Shown: positions 25,914-34,330 of the stretch, one piece after another
How the letters are laid out: each line of letters opens with the position of its first letter
Numbering within the stretch: the first letter of the stretch is position 1
Source: Chitinophagaceae bacterium C216
Lineage (GTDB): Bacteria; Bacteroidota; Bacteroidia; Chitinophagales; Chitinophagaceae
Assembly: GCA_028485475.2 (NCBI GenBank)
Contig: CP144143.1
Location: 682,001 to 746,000, forward strand
DNA: 64,000 nucleotides
Direction: 5' to 3'
Made by a program: the position numbers and the translations under genes
The notes under the pieces: generated by a model
Seen by the model: only the letters and a program-made list of their open reading frames with translations
Database searches by the model: none
Told to the model about the DNA's origin: nothing

Positions 25914-27197
25914 TTAGGTTGAAAGATTTTTTTCTTTATCCTCGGGACGAATAATCATACGGAACGATTGGTCTTTGCTAAAATAAGCAATCACCCAGTT
26001 GGTGAAAGTTCTTAACCGATTTTTTACTGTTAACAGCGACATTACGTGTATGAATAGCCATACTACCCATGCCAAAAATCCGTTGAAGTGAAATTTTGGC
26101 TTAGGAATATCCGCAACTGCTTTATTACGGCCGATGATAGCCATAGAGCCTTTGTCGTTATATTTAAACGGGGTTCTTTCGGATGCGGGTTTGGTTAAAT
26201 TTTTAGCCAATAATTTACCCTGTTGTATGGCTACTTGAGCTACCTGCGGATGCCCTTTAGGAAAATTGGGATCTGAAGTTTGAAGACAGGTGTCTCCTAT
26301 CGCATAAATATTCTCGGTGCCTAAAATTTTATTGTATTCATCCACCAACATTCGTTTTCCGGGACCAATGCTTTCTTCGGGGATACCTTCGTAAGCAACG
26401 GCAGAAACTCCTGCGGCCCAAATCAGATTTTTGGTTTTGATAACCGTGTCGTCAGAGAGGGTTACTTCTTCTCCGTCAAAATCCTTTACTCTGGTATTCA
26501 GCATTACTTTCACACCCAGCTTTTCCAGAGATTCTTTGGAGTATTTCTGTGAAGATTCAGACATGGGAGACAGTACTGCTTGACCACCATCTACCAAAAT
26601 AATTTCGCTTAGCCCTTTACCTAGTTCGGGATAGTCCTTACGGATAATAGTCTGCCGCATTTCGGCAAACATACCAGACACCTCTACACCTGTAGGTCCG
26701 GCGCCTGCTATCACAGTAGTGAGCAATCTTCGTTTTAAATCAATATCTGTAGTGCGGGACGCTTCTTCTAAGCGGTTGAGTAGTAGGTTACGCATAGCCA
26801 GCGCATCACTCAATGTTTTCATTGGAATGGCATACCGCTTTACGTTCTCCATACCAAAAAAATTGGTAACAGCACCCGTGGCTATTACCAGTATATCATA
26901 TTCCAGCTCTCCATTCGAAAGAATAATTTTGTTTTCAGCAGGAAGAACTTTTTTCATCTCTCCCATCCGGAAATGTACATTGGATTTATTTCTCAGAAAT
27001 TTCCGGAACGGATAACTGATACTGGAGGGCTCCAGAAAACCTGTTGCCACCTGATATAATAAAGGTGGAAAGAAGTTATAATTATTCAAATCCACCAGCG
27101 TAATATCGAACGCAGGGTTCTTGGCCAGTTTCTTTATGAAATTAACGCCGGCGAAACCACCGCCAACAACCACCACTTTTTTAATAGCATCAGCCAT
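25914..27197 (-). CDS. ndh: Type II NADH dehydrogenase (NDH-2)
   Basis: 427 residues. It has two dinucleotide-binding folds: FAD at VVVGGGFAGVNF (residue 8 on) and NAD at VIAGAGPTGVEVSG (about 165). NIYAIGDTCLQ (about 295) is the FAD-contact motif near the end, followed by the QVAQVAIQQGKLLAKNL quinone-region helix and a hydrophobic C-terminal patch (FLAWVVWLFIHVMSL) for membrane attachment. It oxidises NADH and reduces menaquinone without pumping protons. A plausible electron entry for the alternative complex III/aa3 chain encoded further right. Confidence 0.9.
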   Translation of the reverse strand: MADAIKKVVVVGGGFAGVNFIKKLAKNPAFDITLVDLNNYNFFPPLLYQVATGFLEPSSISYPFRKFLRNKSNVHFRMGEMKKVLPAENKIILSNGELEYDILVIATGAVTNFFGMENVKRYAIPMKTLSDALAMRNLLLNRLEEASRTTDIDLKRRLLTTVIAGAGPTGVEVSGMFAEMRQTIIRKDYPELGKGLSEIILVDGGQAVLSPMSESSQKYSKESLEKLGVKVMLNTRVKDFDGEEVTLSDDTVIKTKNLIWAAGVSAVAYEGIPEESIGPGKRMLVDEYNKILGTENIYAIGDTCLQTSDPNFPKGHPQVAQVAIQQGKLLAKNLTKPASERTPFKYNDKGSMAIIGRNKAVADIPKPKFHFNGFLAWVVWLFIHVMSLLTVKNRLRTFTNWVIAYFSKDQSFRMIIRPEDKEKNLST

Positions 27198-27253
27198 AAG
27201 AATGTTTATTACTTTAATATTTATTGAACCCCACAGTAATAAATACCGTCGGA

Positions 27254-27688
27254 TTATTTTTCGGGAACTTTGTGAAAAGTTATTGCTACACGATTCAGCA
27301 TATTCATGTGTGCTATAGCAAAGCTTAAGTCTACTAAGTCCTTTTCATTAAAATGCTGACGCGCTTCGTTAAGAATAGCTTCCGGCACTTCTTGATCTTT
27401 TAATATCGTCATTGCTTCGGCCAGGGCTAGAGCTGCTTTTTCTTTTTCGGAAAAGAAAGGCATGTCTTTCCATTTTACTATCGCATTTAATTTACGTGCG
27501 TCTTCCCCACTGTTGATGGCGTCTTTCCAATGTAAATCTATGCAATAAGGGCAACCATTGATTTGCGATACTCTTAAATAAACAATATGTAGTAAAGATG
27601 CTGGTAATGCTGTGTGCTTTAAATAGCCATACATCGCCAATAAAGTCTTATATCCCTCGGGAGCCACAGTTCCATAATCAATACGCAT
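27254..27688 (-). CDS. Carboxymuconolactone decarboxylase/AhpD-family protein
   Basis: 144 residues, all-helical, with the AhpD redox motif Cys46-x2-Cys49-x3-His53 (CPYCIDLHW). This subgroup acts as a thiol peroxidase-like or alkylhydroperoxidase protein rather than a true decarboxylase. It lies 50 bases downstream of mqnC on the same strand and 56 bases before the NDH-2 gene, so a redox stress role beside quinone metabolism is plausible (inference). Confidence 0.85.
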   Translation of the reverse strand: MRIDYGTVAPEGYKTLLAMYGYLKHTALPASLLHIVYLRVSQINGCPYCIDLHWKDAINSGEDARKLNAIVKWKDMPFFSEKEKAALALAEAMTILKDQEVPEAILNEARQHFNEKDLVDLSFAIAHMNMLNRVAITFHKVPEK

Positions 27689-27738
27689 ATTCTTTATATT
27701 TTTACTTATAATGATCTTTGATCTTTTCTCAGTGTTGG

Positions 27739-28863
27739 CTAATAATCGATTACCTGTTCCTGTATGGTTTCAGGAATTTCACGCCACTGGTACAACTGAT
27801 TGCGTAATTGTGGTTCAAAGCCGGCTTCGCGAATAGCTTCTTGAATGGTTTTATAGGTAAACCTGTGTGGTGCACCTGCAGCACTTACTACATTCTCCTC
27901 AATCATAATGCTACCGAAATCGTTAGCTCCGGCATGGAGACATACCTGCGCTGTAGCTTTTCCTACGGTTAGCCAGCTAGCCTGTATATTTTTAATATTG
28001 GGTAGCATAATGCGTGACAGTGCTACCATACGCACATACTCCTCTGCAGTGGTAAGATTGTGTACACCTCTAATACGTGCCAACAATGTATCTACATCCT
28101 GAAATGTCCAGGCAATAAAAGCCAGAAATCCGTTGGTGCCTTCGGGTTTGCGACTTTGCACTTCGCGTATTTTCACTAAATGTTCAAAGCGTTCTTCTAT
28201 AGTTTCTACATGGCCGAACATCATGGTTGCAGAGGTGGTGATATCCAGCTTATGCGCTTCATGCATAATGTCTAGCCATTCTTGCGCCCCACATTTTCCC
28301 TTACTGATAAGACGACGTACCCGATCTACTAATATTTCCGCTCCCGCTCCGGGAAGAGAATCCAATCCGGCCTCTTTCAAAGCCATCAGCACTTCACGGT
28401 GAGTACTCTTTTCCAGTTTGGTGATATGTGCTATTTCGGGTGGCCCTAAAGCGTGTAGGCGGATATCAGGGAATTCGGCCTTTATGGCACGAAACGTATC
28501 TACATAAAATTGTAATCCTAACTCGGGATGGTGGCCTCCTTGCAGTAGCAATTGATCGCCTCCGTATTGGATGGTTTCTCGGATCTTTTGGCGATAGGTG
28601 TCCATATCGGTTATATAAGCCTCAGGATGTCCGGGAATGCGAAAAAAATTGCAAAACTTACAGTTGGCGATACAAACATTGGTTGTATTTACGTTACGAT
28701 CGATCTGCCAGGTTACTTTTCCATGGGGTACCTGTATTTTACGCAGCTCGTCTGCTACATACATGAGCTCACTCAGCGGGGCGTTGTGATACAGGAATAC
28801 ACCTTCCTCTACACTTAGAAACTCAAAATTCAACGCTTTTTTATAAAGATCCTCTAAATCCAT
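27739..28863 (-). CDS. mqnC: Cyclic dehypoxanthinyl futalosine synthase
   Basis: 374 residues of the radical SAM superfamily. MqnC turns dehypoxanthine futalosine into its cyclic form in the futalosine route to menaquinone. The [4Fe-4S]/SAM cysteines are Cys64-x3-Cys68-x2-Cys71 (CIANCKFC); other family signs are QIDRNVNTTNVC, LLQGGHHPELGL, SLPGAGAEIL and SIMIEENVVSAAG. It is separated from MqnE (aminofutalosine synthase) by these motifs. Other mqn genes are not in the window. Family lengths are 360-380. Confidence 0.9.
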   Translation of the reverse strand: MDLEDLYKKALNFEFLSVEEGVFLYHNAPLSELMYVADELRKIQVPHGKVTWQIDRNVNTTNVCIANCKFCNFFRIPGHPEAYITDMDTYRQKIRETIQYGGDQLLLQGGHHPELGLQFYVDTFRAIKAEFPDIRLHALGPPEIAHITKLEKSTHREVLMALKEAGLDSLPGAGAEILVDRVRRLISKGKCGAQEWLDIMHEAHKLDITTSATMMFGHVETIEERFEHLVKIREVQSRKPEGTNGFLAFIAWTFQDVDTLLARIRGVHNLTTAEEYVRMVALSRIMLPNIKNIQASWLTVGKATAQVCLHAGANDFGSIMIEENVVSAAGAPHRFTYKTIQEAIREAGFEPQLRNQLYQWREIPETIQEQVIDY

Positions 28864-29163
28864 ATGCGGAGTAAATTATAGGCTAAGGTACGAAATGAAT
28901 GATAAAGCATTTCATTCTCATCAACATCAACGATATAGATAATTTTGCAACACTGGAAGGCACCGCTCCGTTCTTAATATTGTTAATAATAACCATCGAA
29001 GCGCTTTATTTGTTTTTATCATTGTAAATAATCGGAGTATTAAGGATTTACGGGTAAGTTGCTTCGTTTGAACAGGTACAGTGAGCCCTTTAGCATTCCT
29101 TTCATCATAAATGAATAGGCGCTTTTATAAAAAGAAGTAATTTTAATCGGATTGTTTTACCTA
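28864..29163. other. Divergent intergenic region, mqnC and aspartyl protease
   Basis: About 300 bases between divergent genes. No open frame, no strong hairpin and no exact TAnnTTTG element was found. TACCTTAG on the minus strand (28884-28891) is a two-mismatch promoter candidate for mqnC. Confidence 0.35.
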
Positions 29164-30450
29164 ATGAAAATACTCTTTACCAGTTTGCCCTTGATTGTAC
29201 TGTTTTTCCGGGTAGCCGCACAGGATTCCTTCGAAGAGCCGTCTAGTCAGGAACTCACCACTATTAAGTTTATACAATTTACGGGAGGTGTCATTTGTTT
29301 TAAAGCCCTGTTAGACGATAAAAAGGACTCGCTGTTGTTTATATTGGATACCGGAAGTGGTGGTATATCGCTGGATTCTACCACTGTACGCGAGTTGGGT
29401 ATAGAGCCACCGGCTCCGGAGCGTCTGGTTCGAGGGGTTGGTGGTGTACAAAAAGTGGGCGTGCTCAAGAACAGAAAGCTAACCGTTAATGGTCTAGAGA
29501 TTGACAGTCTTAATTTTCATGTAGTGGATTATGAGATCCTTTCGGCATTGTATGGGGAAAAAATTGACGGCATTGTTGGGTATGCTGTATTAAGCCGGTT
29601 TATCCTAAAAATAGATTATGAAAAGCAAGAAATAACATTTTGTTCCAATGGTAGTATAAAATATCCACGTGGAGGCTATTTATTGCAACCACAATTAAAT
29701 ACGCTTCCCTATTTACAGTCCCAGGTTAAAGATCATGTAAAACGTCAGTTTTATTATCTGTATGATATTGGGGCTGGCCTTACCGTACTGTTTTCCAAGA
29801 AATATATGGAAGATAGCGCCTTTCTTAAAAAGAAGAGACGGAAGTACCTAAAACAAGGTGAGGGACTTGGGGGTAAGGTAGACATGTATATCAGCGTAAT
29901 GAAAAAGTTAAGAATTGGTCCGTATAAGTTCCGATATGTGCCCTTAAATATTTTCGATGATACCCACAATATCACTTCCTACCCCACATATGGTGGCTTA
30001 ATTGGAAACGATATCTTCCGTAGATTTAACTGTATTCTAAACTATAATAAAAAAGAGATTTACATCACCCCTAATAAGTTTTTTCGAGATCCATTTGATT
30101 ATGCTTATTCGGGTTTGGAGTTATATCTGATCGACGGTAGACCTATAATCGGTGATATACCTAATGGTTCGCCCGCGGATCGGGCAGGTCTTAAGGCTGG
30201 GGATGAGGTGATTGCCGTGAATAATCGTTTCGGGATGACGTTGAATGAAATGAAGCAGATGCTGCAATCCACTTATGGTATCATTAATATTCTTATTAGA
30301 AGGAACAATGAATTACAAATGAAAAAAATGAAAATTATCAACATCCTGAATGGAAAATATATCTCCAATCAAAGCATTCCCAATACTTTCAGAGAAAAAA
30401 TTCGGATAAAATCGGGCAGCGATTTATATACCACCCCACCGCTAGAATGA
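29164..30450 (+). CDS. Pepsin/retropepsin-like aspartyl protease with C-terminal PDZ domain
   Basis: 428 residues from the ATG at 29164, which gives a signal peptide (MKILFTSLPLIVLFFRVAAQ). Layout: first protease lobe (about 30-165) with the catalytic Asp62-Thr63-Gly64 and KIDGIVGYAVLSRF flap-end motif; second lobe (about 170-310) with Asp201-Ile202-Gly203 and GGLIGNDIFRRF; PDZ domain (about 320-405) with GSPADRAGLKAGDEVIAVN. The tandem-lobe plus PDZ form occurs widely in Bacteroidota. The second catalytic triplet is DIG rather than DTG/DSG, which could weaken activity. Likely periplasmic. Confidence 0.85.
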   Translation: MKILFTSLPLIVLFFRVAAQDSFEEPSSQELTTIKFIQFTGGVICFKALLDDKKDSLLFILDTGSGGISLDSTTVRELGIEPPAPERLVRGVGGVQKVGVLKNRKLTVNGLEIDSLNFHVVDYEILSALYGEKIDGIVGYAVLSRFILKIDYEKQEITFCSNGSIKYPRGGYLLQPQLNTLPYLQSQVKDHVKRQFYYLYDIGAGLTVLFSKKYMEDSAFLKKKRRKYLKQGEGLGGKVDMYISVMKKLRIGPYKFRYVPLNIFDDTHNITSYPTYGGLIGNDIFRRFNCILNYNKKEIYITPNKFFRDPFDYAYSGLELYLIDGRPIIGDIPNGSPADRAGLKAGDEVIAVNNRFGMTLNEMKQMLQSTYGIINILIRRNNELQMKKMKIINILNGKYISNQSIPNTFREKIRIKSGSDLYTTPPLE

Positions 30451-30463
30451 ACTTTAGGAGGGT

Positions 30464-30495
30464 TTTGACTGTTTCAAAAATCAAAACTACTTTCG
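30464..30495 (+). promoter_or_regulatory. Promoter for the M16 peptidase pair
   Basis: TTTG (30464-30467), 20 bases, then TACTTTCG (30488-30495), one mismatch to TAnnTTTG. The start codon follows only four bases later, so the transcript would have little or no leader. Confidence 0.5.
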
Positions 30496-30499
30496 CTGC

Positions 30500-31741
30500 A
30501 TGGTTCAATTTGAAAAATTTGTTTTAAGCAATGGTTTGCGTGTGATAGCGCATGTAGACAAATCCACCCCTCTGGCGGTGATGAACGTGTTGTACGATGT
30601 GGGGGCTAGAGATGAGGATCCTCAGCGCACGGGCTTTGCGCATTTGTTTGAGCATCTAATGTTCGGAGGTTCGGTAAACATTCCGGTGTACGACGAGCCT
30701 TTGCAAATGGCCGGAGGAGAAAACAATGCTTATACAACCAACGATCTTACTAATTACTATATACAGCTTCCGGCCGAAAATCTTGAAACAGCTTTCTGGC
30801 TGGAAAGCGACCGCATGCTTTCGCTAGCCTTCAGCGAAAAAAGCTTGGAAGTACAGCGGAAGGTGGTATGCGAAGAGTTTAAAGAGCATTATCTAGATAA
30901 GCCTTATGGCGATGCCTGGTTTAAAATGCGAGAGTTGGCTTATAAACAGCATCCTTACCGTTGGATGACCATAGGCAAGGAGCTGGCTCATATTGAGCAG
31001 GCACAGCTCAGCGATGTAAAAGCTTTTTTCTTTAAGCATTATCGTCCGGTAAATGCTATTCTAGTAGTGGCAGGCAATATTGATGTGGAGGAAGTAAAAC
31101 GATTAGCGGAAAAATGGTTTGGTGATATTGAATCGGGAGAAAAATATGTGCGTCAACTTCCGCAAGAGCCGGAACAAACCGAAGCCCGTCGGTTGGAAGT
31201 AACAGCCGATGTACCGCTAGATGCTTTTTATAAATGCTGGCATATTGGCGGGCGTCTGAATAAAGAATATTATGTGGCGGATCTAATCACCGATATCTTG
31301 GGCGGAGGCGAGTCTTCTAGGCTTTATCAAAAATTAGTAAAAGAACAGCAGCTTTTCGTAAACATACAATGCTACCATTTCGGGAGTTTGGACCCCGGCA
31401 TCATTTGTATCGAAGGTAAGCTAGTGAAAGGGGTAGACATTAAAGCCGCCGAAGCCGCTGTTGAAGCCATTCTAAAGGAGTTTAAGGAACAGATCATATC
31501 CGATAAAGAATTACAGAAAGTAAAAAACAAAACAGAAAGCATGCTGGCTTTCGAAGATATGAGTGTGTTAAATCGTGCCTCCAGCCTAGCGTTTTACGAA
31601 CTACTAGGTGATGCCAACATGATGAATACGGAGTTGCAACAGTATGCCTCCGTAACCGTGTCGGATATTCATGAAACTGCCAATAAGGTTTTCAGAGACT
31701 CCAATAGTAGTACGCTTTATTATCTGGCAAAAAATAGATAG
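30500..31741 (+). CDS. M16 zinc metallopeptidase, catalytic member
   Basis: 413 residues. The inverted zinc motif His48-x2-Glu51-His52 (HLFEH) is intact, with the third ligand region VCEEFKEHY about 75 residues on. Two M16 half-domains follow the usual order. No signal peptide is visible, so it may be cytoplasmic, or exported by a route not evident here. It is paired with a second M16 gene 72 bases downstream that lacks the zinc motif; such active/inactive pairs act as heterodimers in related bacteria (family knowledge). Likely degrades peptides. Confidence 0.9.
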   Translation: MVQFEKFVLSNGLRVIAHVDKSTPLAVMNVLYDVGARDEDPQRTGFAHLFEHLMFGGSVNIPVYDEPLQMAGGENNAYTTNDLTNYYIQLPAENLETAFWLESDRMLSLAFSEKSLEVQRKVVCEEFKEHYLDKPYGDAWFKMRELAYKQHPYRWMTIGKELAHIEQAQLSDVKAFFFKHYRPVNAILVVAGNIDVEEVKRLAEKWFGDIESGEKYVRQLPQEPEQTEARRLEVTADVPLDAFYKCWHIGGRLNKEYYVADLITDILGGGESSRLYQKLVKEQQLFVNIQCYHFGSLDPGIICIEGKLVKGVDIKAAEAAVEAILKEFKEQIISDKELQKVKNKTESMLAFEDMSVLNRASSLAFYELLGDANMMNTELQQYASVTVSDIHETANKVFRDSNSSTLYYLAKNR

Positions 31742-31813
31742 AAAGCTTGAAAAGCGGTTCTTTCATGACAGTTGTTATCGATATTTCTAATTTTTGAAAA
31801 TAAATATTTGCTC

Positions 31814-33088
31814 ATGCTGAATAGATCTGTAGCGCCCACGATTGTGCATCCGGTTAATTTTAATCTGCAATTACAGCCGTATCAGAAGTATATTTTAAAT
31901 AATGGTGTGGAAGTGTATGCGATAGATGCAGGTACGGAGGAGGTATTGCAAATCGAATGGGTATTTGACGCGGGTAATTGGTATGAGCAGAAAAATCTGG
32001 TGGCAGCTGTTACCAACTATTTGCTGAAAAACGGTACGCATCAACAATCGGCACTTGAAATCAACGAACATTTTGAGTACTACGGTGCTTATTTAAACCG
32101 TCATTGCGGAGCGGAGTTTGCTACGCTTACACTGCACTGTCTTACCAAACATACAGAGATGCTTTTACCTGTGGTGCGCGAAATTCTTTCCGAAGCAGCC
32201 TTACTGCAAACAGAAATGGATATTGCCATTCAAAACATGAAGCAAAAATTAGACATTAATCTGAAAAAAAGCAGTTTCGTGGCAGGAAGGCTAATTGATG
32301 CTTATCTGTTTGGAGGAGAGCACCCCTATGGTCGCTTCAGCCGTCATGAGGATTTTGATAAACTGACCAGAGATGATTTAGTTGCATTTTACAATCAATA
32401 TTATAAAGAAGGTTCTTTTAAAATTTTTATTGCCGGAAAACTGCCCCCTCATCTTTCAACAGTGCTGAACCAGTATTTTGGAGATTTTAAAAACGCAACC
32501 CCTAATACCATAGTGCATGCTGCAACACCAGCACAGGAAAAAAAGCATCGCGTAGTAAATGATGCCAACAGCAGCCAGGGATCTATACGTATGGCGCGCC
32601 CTTTCGGCAACAGACATCATCCTGATTTTTTAAATGCTCAGGTATTAAATGTACTGTTTGGTGGCTTTTTCGGGAGTAGATTGATGATGAATATTCGCGA
32701 AGACAAAGGGTATACCTATGGTATTCATAGCTATCTGCTGGGCAATAGAAAAGAGAATGGCTGGATGATTACTACCGAGGCCGGTCGGGATGTAAGCGAA
32801 GCCACCATCGAGGAAGTGTATAAAGAAATGCATAGATTGAGGGAAGAGCCTATTGACGAAGAGGAATTGATGCTTGTAAAGAACTTTATGATGGGTACTA
32901 TTCTGGGCGATTTGGATGGTCCGTTTCAGATCATAGGAAGATGGAAAAATATTATATTGAATGAACTGGACAATGATTACTTTAATAGATATATCTCCCA
33001 TATCAAATCCATTTCTGCTAAAACATTACAGCAGACCGCCGAAAAGTATCTGATACCGGAAGATTTTTACGAATTGATAGTGATATAA
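31814..33088 (+). CDS. M16 peptidase-like protein, non-catalytic partner
   Basis: 424 residues from the ATG at 31814; the frame opens at 31772 but the added residues match nothing. It is an M16 fold protein in which the zinc motif is lost: where HxxEH should be, the aligned residues are Ala65, Asn68 and Tyr69 (AAVTNYLLKNGT). The C-terminal RPFGNRHHPDFLNAQVLNVLFGGFF-type segment, split by strand, is typical of the substrate-binding half. It probably shapes the chamber of the heterodimer with the upstream protease. Its stop is one base from the stop of the convergent DUF4421 gene. Confidence 0.88.
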   Translation: MLNRSVAPTIVHPVNFNLQLQPYQKYILNNGVEVYAIDAGTEEVLQIEWVFDAGNWYEQKNLVAAVTNYLLKNGTHQQSALEINEHFEYYGAYLNRHCGAEFATLTLHCLTKHTEMLLPVVREILSEAALLQTEMDIAIQNMKQKLDINLKKSSFVAGRLIDAYLFGGEHPYGRFSRHEDFDKLTRDDLVAFYNQYYKEGSFKIFIAGKLPPHLSTVLNQYFGDFKNATPNTIVHAATPAQEKKHRVVNDANSSQGSIRMARPFGNRHHPDFLNAQVLNVLFGGFFGSRLMMNIREDKGYTYGIHSYLLGNRKENGWMITTEAGRDVSEATIEEVYKEMHRLREEPIDEEELMLVKNFMMGTILGDLDGPFQIIGRWKNIILNELDNDYFNRYISHIKSISAKTLQQTAEKYLIPEDFYELIVI

Positions 33089-33089
33089 G

Positions 33090-34148
33090 CTAGTTTACCA
33101 GAAAACCCAAGCCTACTTTATTGATTATATTTTTGGCAAAACCGGTTATTTTAGGAATGGTTTTGCCTGCATTGATTCTGCGTACATACATCAGCTTGTA
33201 ATTATCGTTATAATTCAGATAGCGCGCATCTATTTCTTTTGATGTAAAGAAGATGCGATTGGAAACGTACGATAGCGATATACCCCATTTTTCTGTGTTA
33301 TAGCCGGCGGCTGCTTTCATTTTTAAATTAGGATTGAATTTCCATCCCGTGTGCTTTTCATTGTTGAGATTGTGTTCGGTGATATAACTAATATCTCCAT
33401 TTAAAGAAAGCATACCTGTAAGAAAAAGGTATTGCTTTGTCACGAAAGTATAGCCATAGCCTACGCCAGGTCCTATTGTGATAAAGTGAATTTTGTGTAT
33501 ATCGGAGTGAGGATAGTCTTCTGCTTGTTGTGAAGGAATAAATGCGCTGTCGCCAGTAGCATTACCATAATAAATTTCACCTCCATACAATAACGAGCCG
33601 GCCGATTTCTTTTGTCGCGAATCCAGTAAGAAAGGAGCCTGTGCGGTAAATCTGCGGTTATTGTCAATAATAGTAATTGTGGTTCCATAAAGGCTTGTGG
33701 CGATATCAGGACGTACATAATATTTCCCACTGTTGCCGATGTCGGCATGGGTGATATTGGCATATAAACCTTTATAACGCTGAATATAAATATCTGCTAG
33801 CACCTTACGTCCTGTGAAGCTGAGCTGAAGATTTAATTGCTTAGTTTTTCCTTTGTCTTTGGAACTAGATGGGTCCAGACGACCTACACCTATAGTACCA
33901 GATAGCGCTAAGAAATCGTGATTGGCATATAATCCTATCCGAGAGGGATTGTTAGAGAAGTATCTTAATGCATTCGATTCACTAGCATTCATTTTGAACG
34001 CCGTATTTTTTTTAGCCAATAATGGCCCCAGCGTAAGTTTATCTCGATAAGATACATAATAACTGGTATCGTATCGTTCGGCTTGATATTGTGCGTATGT
34101 TGCAATGGAACTCGCTAGGTTTAGGAATGCAATAATAAACTTCTTCAT
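33090..34148 (-). CDS. DUF4421-family exported protein
   Basis: 352 residues from the ATG at 34146-34148, which begins a signal peptide (MKKFIIAFLNLASSIATYAQ); a start at 34163 adds five residues. Near the N-terminus it carries YDTSYYVSYRDKLTLGPLL, the entry motif of DUF4421 proteins. The rest is a run of alternating aromatic strands ending in VGLGFLVN, with a terminal hydrophobic beta signal, suggesting an outer-membrane beta-barrel. Function is unknown. Confidence 0.8.
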   Translation of the reverse strand: MKKFIIAFLNLASSIATYAQYQAERYDTSYYVSYRDKLTLGPLLAKKNTAFKMNASESNALRYFSNNPSRIGLYANHDFLALSGTIGVGRLDPSSSKDKGKTKQLNLQLSFTGRKVLADIYIQRYKGLYANITHADIGNSGKYYVRPDIATSLYGTTITIIDNNRRFTAQAPFLLDSRQKKSAGSLLYGGEIYYGNATGDSAFIPSQQAEDYPHSDIHKIHFITIGPGVGYGYTFVTKQYLFLTGMLSLNGDISYITEHNLNNEKHTGWKFNPNLKMKAAAGYNTEKWGISLSYVSNRIFFTSKEIDARYLNYNDNYKLMYVRRINAGKTIPKITGFAKNIINKVGLGFLVN

Positions 34149-34297
34149 ATGATAAGGTATCACAAATTACAATAATATTTTCGGTTCTGTATTAAAAAAT
34201 ATTTTACTTAGAGGAACAGAGATAGCCGTATGGGCACACTATCGAAAAGTCTTGGGGTGTGAAGGTTCACATCAGGTAAGTGTTCAAAATGCTAATA

Positions 34298-34326
34298 TTT
34301 GCTATCGATAAAAAAACTTACGTTTG
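34298..34326 (+). promoter_or_regulatory. Promoter for the E1 dehydrogenase operon
   Basis: TTTG (34298-34301), 17 bases, then an exact TACGTTTG (34319-34326). The start codon at 34331 is four bases further, so the mRNA is probably leaderless. Confidence 0.55.
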
Positions 34327-34330
34327 TAAT

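Noticed and set aside
27739-28863. Aminofutalosine synthase MqnE or CofH
   Set aside because: QIDRNVNTTNVC, SLPGAGAEIL and SIMIEENVVSAAG are MqnC features; the CofH and MqnE signatures are not present.
32645-33001. Minus-strand frame of 118 codons inside the second M16 gene
   Set aside because: Opposite strand of a conserved peptidase domain, no start signal.
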